Positions 13,868-18,844 of a stretch of 18,844 nucleotides of DNA are shown here, in pieces. Source of the stretch: Actinomycetota bacterium. Lineage in GTDB: Bacteria > Actinomycetota > Thermoleophilia > Gaiellales > Gaiellaceae. Under the pieces are notes generated by a model, which saw only the letters and a list, made by a program, of their open reading frames with translations, was not told the origin of the DNA and ran no database searches. The DNA lies in assembly GCA_005883245.1 (NCBI GenBank), contig VAXT01000048.1, forward strand, positions 1-18,844, read 5' to 3'. The translations under genes were made by a program, and so were the position numbers. Positions within the stretch are counted from its first letter, which is position 1, and each line of letters starts with the position of its first letter.

Positions 13868-15114
13868 CCCGGACTGTGACGGATCTGTGCCAGAAGCTCG
13901 CGCAGGAGATGGAGCGCCGCGGCGGTCGCACGCCGGCGCACGGCCTCGCGGTCGCCGGGCAGATTCAGCTCCCGGGCGAGCTCGGCTCCCGGCCCGGAGG
14001 CATGCACGTACACGAGACCGACCGGCTTCTCGGGGGTCCCGCCACCGGGCCCCGCGATGCCGGTCGTCGAGACGGCGACGTCGGCACCCAGCGCCTCACG
14101 GGCTCCGAGCGCCATCTCCGAGGCGGTCTCGGCGGACACCGCGCCCCGAGCATCGAGGGTTTGCTCGCTCACCCGGAGCTGTGCGCGCTTCACATCGTTG
14201 TCGTACGCGACCACGCCGCCGCGAAAGACATCGCTCGAGCCCGGCACGGAGCTCAGCCGAGCCGCGACGAGCCCGCCGGTGCAGGACTCGGCCGCGGCGA
14301 CGGACAGCCCCCGGCCACGCGCGGCGTCGAGCACGAGCTCCTCCACGGGCCGGTCGTCCTCCGCGAACACCGACCCGCCGAGCGCGTCCCGCAGCGTTCC
14401 CGCCAGCTCCTCGCCGTCACCGAACAGCTCGACCCAAATCTCCCCTGCGTGCGCGCAGATCGTCGCCTGCACGCCCTCCGGCTCCCCACCGGCCTCGGCG
14501 AGTGCCCGCGCAACCGCAGACTCGCTGACCCCGTACACCCGCAGCACGCGCCGCTCGGGAACCACGGCCCGCGCGAGCACGCCCTGCACGGCCTCGTCCT
14601 CGAGCGCCGCGCGCCAGAGCCTCCGCAGCTCGGGTGGCGGCCCGGGCAGGACGACGGCGACCGCCCGACCCGTCTCGACGACGAGCCCCGGAGCGGTGCC
14701 AGCGATCCCGATCACGCGTCCTCCTGCAGGCACCGTGGCCTGCTTGCGAACGCCCTCCGCGAACTCCGCGTACGACCTCCCCAGCCGCTCCGCGATCCGC
14801 CTCGAGACGCCTTCGATCTCCTGCTCCAGCTCGCCCACGACAACCGCCTCGAGGCCGGCTGCGCGCGCGAGCAGCTCCACGGTGCGGTCGTCGTGCGTCG
14901 GCCCGAGACCGCCCGACAACACGAGCAGATCAGTCTCCAGCCCCTCGCGGATCGCAGGCTCCAGCTCCGCCGGGTCGTCGCCGACGATCCTGATCGACGA
15001 CGGCTCCAGCCCGAGCCGCGTCAGCTCCTCGGCCAGGAACGGGCCGTTCGAGTCCCGCCGGCCGCCCCGGATCAGCTCGCTGCCGGTGATAAGGACCGAA
15101 GTACGAGGCGTCAA
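13864..15114 (-). CDS. cinA: CinA family protein (competence/damage-inducible; MoCF and PncC domains)
   Basis: CinA proteins join an N-terminal COG1058 domain (ADP-ribose or NMN-related pyrophosphatase, molybdopterin-binding fold) to a C-terminal nicotinamide-nucleotide amidase (PncC) domain of pyridine nucleotide salvage. The product is 416 residues, the normal two-domain length. The first domain shows LITGSELIRGG (8-18) and TDLLVLSGGLGPTHDDRT (61-78). The second shows AAAESCTGGLVAARLSSVPG (273-292) and VSTTGIAGPGGGTPEKPVG. The frame is open upstream to 15252, but the homologous N-terminus begins at TPRTSVLITGSE, and the TTG at 15114 sits in a TTGA overlap with the rodZ-like stop, so I took it. 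Competence itself cannot be inferred. Confidence 0.93.
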   Translation of the reverse strand: MTPRTSVLITGSELIRGGRRDSNGPFLAEELTRLGLEPSSIRIVGDDPAELEPAIREGLETDLLVLSGGLGPTHDDRTVELLARAAGLEAVVVGELEQEIEGVSRRIAERLGRSYAEFAEGVRKQATVPAGGRVIGIAGTAPGLVVETGRAVAVVLPGPPPELRRLWRAALEDEAVQGVLARAVVPERRVLRVYGVSESAVARALAEAGGEPEGVQATICAHAGEIWVELFGDGEELAGTLRDALGGSVFAEDDRPVEELVLDAARGRGLSVAAAESCTGGLVAARLSSVPGSSDVFRGGVVAYDNDVKRAQLRVSEQTLDARGAVSAETASEMALGAREALGADVAVSTTGIAGPGGGTPEKPVGLVYVHASGPGAELARELNLPGDREAVRRRATAAALHLLRELLAQIRHSPG

Positions 15115-15842
15115 GCGGGCGGCTCGGCGAGCTGGACGTGCTTCGGCGTCACTTCGAGCCATCGACGAGAGCCGGTGCCCTGTCCCGGAACGACGCGGGA
15201 CCGTCCGTTCAGCTTCAACCTCAGGTTCGCCGGCGCGAACACGTAGACCCACAGGCGGCGCCCGACGAAGCGATGCCTGCGTCCGTTCTCGACCGTTCCT
15301 TCGTAGATCGGCTTCCCGGTCGGCGACCCCCGGTAGACGACGAGGTACGCCCCGCCGTTCACACCGGACGCAACGAGCTTGGCCACTGGCTTCGGCGGCT
15401 TCTTCTTCGGAGCCTTCGGAGGACCCGCGATCACGGGGTTCTCATTGCCAGGACCGCCCCACACCCAGGCGGCGAAGACGAACACCGTGAGGCCCGCGAT
15501 CGCCGCCAGCGTGATCATCACACCCTTGTTCTGGAACGCTCCGCCGCCGCCGGGCCGGGCGACGCGTGGCTTGAACTCGCGCTGCTCCTCCTCCTCCTCG
15601 AGCTCTCCGCGCACGTAGCGTGAGTTGAACTCGTCGACGTAGAGCTGGCCGTCCAGGCCGAGGTAGTCCGCGTACGAGCGAAGGAAGCCCTTGACGTACG
15701 TCTGCGCGGGCAGAACCTCGAACTGCTCGTCCTCGAGGGCGCGCAGGTACTTGCCGCGGATCTTCGTCGACTGCTCGATCTCGGAGAAGTCGAGCCCTTG
15801 CCGGAGACGAGCCTCGCGGAGGCTGTTGCCGATCTCGAACAC
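15111..15842 (-). CDS. RodZ-like helix-turn-helix membrane protein
   Basis: The 243-residue product has the architecture of RodZ/YmfM: a cytoplasmic helix-turn-helix domain (about 1-70; IGNSLREARLRQGLDFSEIEQSTKI, YLRALEDEQFEVLP, YVKGFLRSYADYLGLD), an acidic linker, one transmembrane segment (about 108-128), a Pro/Lys-rich linker (139-154) and an extracellular C-terminal domain (about 155-243) resembling DUF4115. RodZ binds MreB and guides rod-shaped wall growth; in Firmicutes the homologue also lies near cinA-recA-rny, which matches here. MreB is not in the window, so role in shape is inference. The GTG start at 15842 has a weak ribosome site; the stop overlaps cinA. Confidence 0.85.
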   Translation of the reverse strand: MFEIGNSLREARLRQGLDFSEIEQSTKIRGKYLRALEDEQFEVLPAQTYVKGFLRSYADYLGLDGQLYVDEFNSRYVRGELEEEEEQREFKPRVARPGGGGAFQNKGVMITLAAIAGLTVFVFAAWVWGGPGNENPVIAGPPKAPKKKPPKPVAKLVASGVNGGAYLVVYRGSPTGKPIYEGTVENGRRHRFVGRRLWVYVFAPANLRLKLNGRSRVVPGQGTGSRRWLEVTPKHVQLAEPPA

Positions 15843-15854
15843 CGGGTCCCGAGT

Positions 15855-16208
15855 CTACGACAAGAGGTGGTACTCGACGTAGTAAAAGGCCAGCGCGATC
15901 GCTCCGATCAGCGCGAAATAGAGGCCGAGCCAGCCGAGGATGCGTCCCAGCCGGGCGGGAACCGCGCCCCGCGCCCGTCCGATCGTCCGCTCCAGCCGTC
16001 TGCGGGCGCGGCGTGCGAGCCGGATCGCGACGAAACCGAAGACCGCCGCGAGCGGGACGGCGAAGCCCGCGTGGAGGAGCCGCAGGTCGTTGCGGTAGTT
16101 CGTGATCAGGATTCCGAGCGGGATCGCCGCGACCGCGAGCAGCCCGAACAGGAGCGCGAGCGGCGCTGCCGGGTTCCCCGGTCTATTGCTTGACGTAGGG
16201 GCGGCCAA
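15855..16208 (-). CDS. Small integral membrane protein, function unknown
   Basis: I do not recognise this 117-residue protein. It has three likely membrane segments: about 16-36 (Ala/Leu/Gly-rich), 45-65 and 90-113. A strongly basic loop (RRARRRLERTIGRARG, about 67-81) lies between the last two and should be cytoplasmic. The overall shape resembles small DUF4190-like membrane proteins of actinobacteria, but the match is only by eye. The start is a TTG at 16208, which overlaps the upstream permease by 26 nt; no other start fits. It ends 12 nt before the rodZ-like gene, so it is likely cotranscribed with it. A role in envelope or transport is only a guess. Confidence 0.6.
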   Translation of the reverse strand: MAAPTSSNRPGNPAAPLALLFGLLAVAAIPLGILITNYRNDLRLLHAGFAVPLAAVFGFVAIRLARRARRRLERTIGRARGAVPARLGRILGWLGLYFALIGAIALAFYYVEYHLLS

Positions 16209-17382
16209 CGGCAGCGGGCGGAGTGGACCGGCCGATCACGCCGGCGACGGCGATCAGCGTGATCACGTACGGAAGCGCCTGGAAGAGCGTCGCGGCCGTT
16301 CCCGAGTACACGGGCAGCCGGAACGCGATCGCGGTCGACAGACCGAAGAGGAGCGCCGCTCCGAACGCGCCGAAGGGCCGCCAGTTCCCGAAGATCAGCG
16401 CCGCGAGCGCGATGAAACCGCGCCCCGCCGTCACGTTCTCGTTGTACGTGCCCAGGAAGCCCACAGTCAGGTACGCGCCACCCGCCGCCGCGAGCATCCC
16501 GGAGAGGATGACCGAGAAGTAGCGGAGCCCGTACACGTTGATGCCGACGGTGTCGGCCGCCCGCGGATGCTCCCCGCAGGCCCGGATGCGCAGTCCGAGC
16601 GGAGTCCTGAACATGACGAAGTACGAGACGACGACTAGTGCCATCACAGCCCAGATCATCAGGTTCAGGTGCCCGAAGGCCTCCGAGAAGAACCCGTGGT
16701 TGCTGTTGCTCGTCAGGTTCACGTCCGGGATCTGCGAGATCCCCGTCGGGACGTTGTTGCCGTGGTAGAGCTGGACGAAGAAGTAGCCCGTGATGCCGAG
16801 GGCGAGGAAGTTGACAGCGACGCCGCCGACGATCTGGTCGGCGCGCAGGTGGATCGCGAAGACCGCGTGCACGACCGCGAGCAGGCCGCCGGCGATGATC
16901 CCGATCACGAGCCCGCCGACCCAGCTGCCGGTCTTGTCGGCGCCCCAGATCCCCCAGAAGGCGCCCATCAGCATCATCCCCTCGAGGCCGATGTTCACGA
17001 CCCCCGAGCGCTCCGAGAACATGCCGCCGATCGCGGCGAAGGTCAGCGGCGTCGCGAAGACAAGCATCGACGCGATCAGGCTCGCCGTGAAGACCTGGTC
17101 GAGGTTGCCCGTGCTGGAGCGGGTCGCCAGAACGCCGAGCGCGACCCCGAGCACGCCGACGACGATGGCACCCGAGCCCGCGCGTCGGGCGCCGCGGCTG
17201 ACGGCGAAGACGCCCGCGAAGGCGGCCAGGATCCCGAGGAACGCGGGCCAGACCGGGGAACGTTCAGTGATCGGCGGGATGGCGAGCAGGAACGCGAGCA
17301 CGCCGAGCGCGAACCCGTAGCTGGCGACCGCCTTCGGGCGCACGAAGCGCGCTGCGTCGAGCTGCCCGACGTAGGTGCTCAT
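16183..17382 (-). CDS. ABC transporter permease, nucleoside/BMP type (NupQ/YufQ-like)
   Basis: This is one of two permease subunits of an importer in the family of B. subtilis NupNOPQ and related simple-sugar/nucleoside systems. The product is 399 residues with many hydrophobic segments. The conserved core begins near residue 94: FATPLTFAAIGGMFSERSGVVNIGLEGMML (109-138), then LRADQIVGGVAVN, LGLRIRACGEHPRAADTVGINV and FGNWRPFGAFGAALLFG. An N-terminal extension of about 93 residues, with about three extra membrane segments, precedes this core and makes the protein longer than the Bacillus subunit. The substrate is not shown by sequence; nucleosides are the usual cargo. The ATG overlaps the stop of the upstream permease (ATGA). 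The binding protein is not in this window. Confidence 0.92.
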   Translation of the reverse strand: MSTYVGQLDAARFVRPKAVASYGFALGVLAFLLAIPPITERSPVWPAFLGILAAFAGVFAVSRGARRAGSGAIVVGVLGVALGVLATRSSTGNLDQVFTASLIASMLVFATPLTFAAIGGMFSERSGVVNIGLEGMMLMGAFWGIWGADKTGSWVGGLVIGIIAGGLLAVVHAVFAIHLRADQIVGGVAVNFLALGITGYFFVQLYHGNNVPTGISQIPDVNLTSNSNHGFFSEAFGHLNLMIWAVMALVVVSYFVMFRTPLGLRIRACGEHPRAADTVGINVYGLRYFSVILSGMLAAAGGAYLTVGFLGTYNENVTAGRGFIALAALIFGNWRPFGAFGAALLFGLSTAIAFRLPVYSGTAATLFQALPYVITLIAVAGVIGRSTPPAAVGRPYVKQ

Positions 17383-18611
17383 GAGGCTGGCTCCGCAACC
17401 GGCTCATCCGGAGGTCTTCGGCGCAGCCGCCCGCCCGCGCGCCAGACGGCGATGATCAGCAGGTCGGCGCCGACGAAGAGAACGACGAGCCCCTGGATGA
17501 GCTCGGTCAGATGGCCTGCGAGGCTCGGGTCGATCACATTCGACTGCAGCCCGTGCGTCGTCCCGAAGAGGAGCGCGCCGAAGAGGAGCGCGGCGAGCCC
17601 GACTCCGACCGCGGTGCTCCGGCCGAGCAGCGCGACCGCGATCCCGAGGAACCCGATGCTCGAAGCCTGGACGTCCGAGGTCCCGACGTGGAAGAGGTAG
17701 CCGAGCATGTCGAGGCCGCCCGCGAGACCCGCGAAGGCCCCGGAGATGGCCATCGCGCGCACGTAGTTCGTGCGTACCTTGATCCCGCCGTAGGCGGCCG
17801 CGTCGGGGTTGTAGCCGACCGCTCGCACCTCGTAGCCGAGCGTCGTCCTGTTCAGGATCGCCCAGAAGACGATCAGCGCGGCGATCGCGAGGAAGAAGCC
17901 GATGTGGAGACCCTGGAGGTCCTTGTCGCCCCAGAAGACAGGGAGCTTGGCGCTCCCTGCGATGTCGCCCGAGATGGGGATGTCGAGCGGCTTGTTCGCC
18001 GCCCCCTGGAGCGGGCCGCCCTGCTGGAAGAGGTAGTTCCCGATCCAGTAGGCGATCCAGTTGAGCATGATCGTCGTGATCACCTCGTGCGCGCCGACGG
18101 CCGCCTTCAGGAAGCCGGCGATCGCGGCCCATGCGGCGCCGGCGAGCGCAGCAGCGCCGATCCCGAGGAGGATGTGGACGGGACGGGTCATGTTGACGAA
18201 GCTCGTCCCAACCCAGCTCGCGACGAAGAGGCCCATGAAGTACTGGCCCTGGCCGCCGATGTTGAACAGCCCGCAGCGGAATGCGAACGCGACGGCGAGG
18301 CCGGTCAGGATCAGGGTCGTCGTCTGCAGGAGCGTCTGAGTGAGGTTGTACGGCGCCGTGTGCGCGGTGTTCACGTCCCAGGGATGTGCGAGCCAGTTGA
18401 GCCCCGCGCCGTTGAGAATGTCCCTGTACGCGATGAACGGGTTGTGGCCGGACCCGAGGACGACGAGGCCGCCGATCGCGAACGCGAACACTCCGGTCGA
18501 CACCGGGACCGCGATTCCGCCCGCGCGGTGCAGGAGGTCGAGCCGCCCCGCGACCGTCGTCGGCGGAGTGTCCGGCTCGGGCGGAGTCGTCGGCGCCAGC
18601 GACTCGCTCAT
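17379..18611 (-). CDS. ABC transporter permease, nucleoside/BMP type (NupP/YufP-like)
   Basis: This is the partner permease of the same importer. The product is 410 residues, with a hydrophilic Pro/Thr-rich N-terminus (1-30) before the first membrane segment. CGLFNIGGQGQYFMG (113-127) is the family signature. Later come AAVGAHEVITTIMLNWIA, LGYEVRAVGYNPDAAAYGGIKV (the cytoplasmic coupling loop contacting the ATPase), and SIGFLGIAVALLGRSTAVGVG. It starts at ATG 18611 in an ATGA overlap with the ATPase gene and ends in the same way with the second permease, so the three subunits should be made in proportion. Confidence 0.93.
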   Translation of the reverse strand: MSESLAPTTPPEPDTPPTTVAGRLDLLHRAGGIAVPVSTGVFAFAIGGLVVLGSGHNPFIAYRDILNGAGLNWLAHPWDVNTAHTAPYNLTQTLLQTTTLILTGLAVAFAFRCGLFNIGGQGQYFMGLFVASWVGTSFVNMTRPVHILLGIGAAALAGAAWAAIAGFLKAAVGAHEVITTIMLNWIAYWIGNYLFQQGGPLQGAANKPLDIPISGDIAGSAKLPVFWGDKDLQGLHIGFFLAIAALIVFWAILNRTTLGYEVRAVGYNPDAAAYGGIKVRTNYVRAMAISGAFAGLAGGLDMLGYLFHVGTSDVQASSIGFLGIAVALLGRSTAVGVGLAALLFGALLFGTTHGLQSNVIDPSLAGHLTELIQGLVVLFVGADLLIIAVWRAGGRLRRRPPDEPVAEPAS

Positions 18612-18844
18612 GCAGCGTCCTCGCGCTTCGCGCCGAGCATCTCCATCCCGATCGCCTCCTCGCTCGCGTCCGCGCCGTGCTCGCCGACGATCTCGCCCTC
18701 GTAGATGACGAGGATCCGGTCGGACAGCGACAGGATCTCGTCCAGCTCGAGCGAGACGAGCAGGATCGCGCGCCCCTCGTCGCGTTCCTCGACGAGTCGC
18801 CGGTGTAGGTACTCGATCGCTCCGACGTCCAGCCCGCGTGTCGG
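18608..18844 (-). CDS. ABC transporter ATP-binding protein, C-terminal end (cut by window edge)
   Basis: The last 78 codons of an ATPase gene run in from the right edge and end with a TGA at 18608 that overlaps the next ATG. The visible part starts PTRGLDVGAIEYLH, the D-loop region just after Walker B in the second nucleotide-binding domain, then AILLVSLELDEILSLSDRILVIYEG. The usual H-loop histidine position reads Ser (LVSLELDEI), as is common in the degenerate second domain of the tandem-domain ATPases of this sugar/nucleoside family (NupO, RbsA-like). The catalytic parts and the first domain lie outside the window. Confidence 0.9.
   Translation of the reverse strand, partial: PTRGLDVGAIEYLHRRLVEERDEGRAILLVSLELDEILSLSDRILVIYEGEIVGEHGADASEEAIGMEMLGAKREDAA

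Noticed and set aside
17511..18704. Long open frame on the plus strand across the NupP-like permease
   Set aside because: Highly charged mirror of a hydrophobic permease, as expected from antisense reading of membrane segments.
1..18844. Search for tRNA/rRNA genes, CRISPR arrays, insertion sequences and prophage or defence genes
   Set aside because: I saw no cloverleaf with conserved tRNA bases, no regularly spaced repeats, and no transposase, integrase or defence domains.

Overview
This is a GC-rich bacterial chromosome segment, densely packed with genes and read almost entirely on the minus strand. The content suggests a high-GC Gram-positive bacterium, most likely an actinobacterium of a deep lineage such as Thermoleophilia; that placement is inference from gene content and composition, not from a marker-gene search. 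Supporting hints are the MurT/GatD lipid II amidating enzymes, a DapL-type aminotransferase with DapF, RNase Y, and the arrangement rodZ-cinA-thpR-recA-recX-rny-miaB-miaA-dapF-dapL-hflX.

Layout: (1) 1-538, minus: the secreted N-terminus of a subtilisin-like protease, cut by the window edge. (2) 539-694: a divergent intergenic region with small overlapping hairpins. (3) 695-2817, plus: murT-gatD, overlapping by 4 nt, the only plus-strand genes. (4) 2818-2938: a convergent gap with hairpins. (5) 2939-11422, minus: a tightly packed run in the order of transcription rny, miaB, phosphatase, miaA, dapF, dapL, hflX, dut, NUDIX. (6) 11423-11629: the largest gap, holding nested inverted repeats upstream of rny. 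(7) 11630-15842, minus: rodZ-like gene, cinA, thpR, recA, recX. (8) 15855-18844, minus: a small membrane protein preceded by two permeases and the end of an ATPase gene of a nucleoside/BMP-type ABC importer.

How the genes work together: the window joins cell-wall precursor supply (DapL, DapF), lipid II amidation (MurT/GatD) and shape control (RodZ-like); RNA processing and modification (RNase Y, MiaA, MiaB, ThpR, HflX); DNA repair (RecA, RecX); and nucleotide supply and sanitation (nucleoside importer, dUTPase, NUDIX, CinA). At least nine junctions are 4-nt start/stop overlaps (ATGA, GTGA or TTGA), so translational coupling looks pervasive.

Most of the window is housekeeping and I do not see a clear new defence or mobile system. 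The observations most worth a second look are a DapF-family protein with serine at both catalytic cysteine positions, a 15-residue ALWG repeat ahead of the protease signal peptide, a three-way-junction-like inverted repeat in front of rny, and an HflX that lacks part of its usual N-terminal domain.
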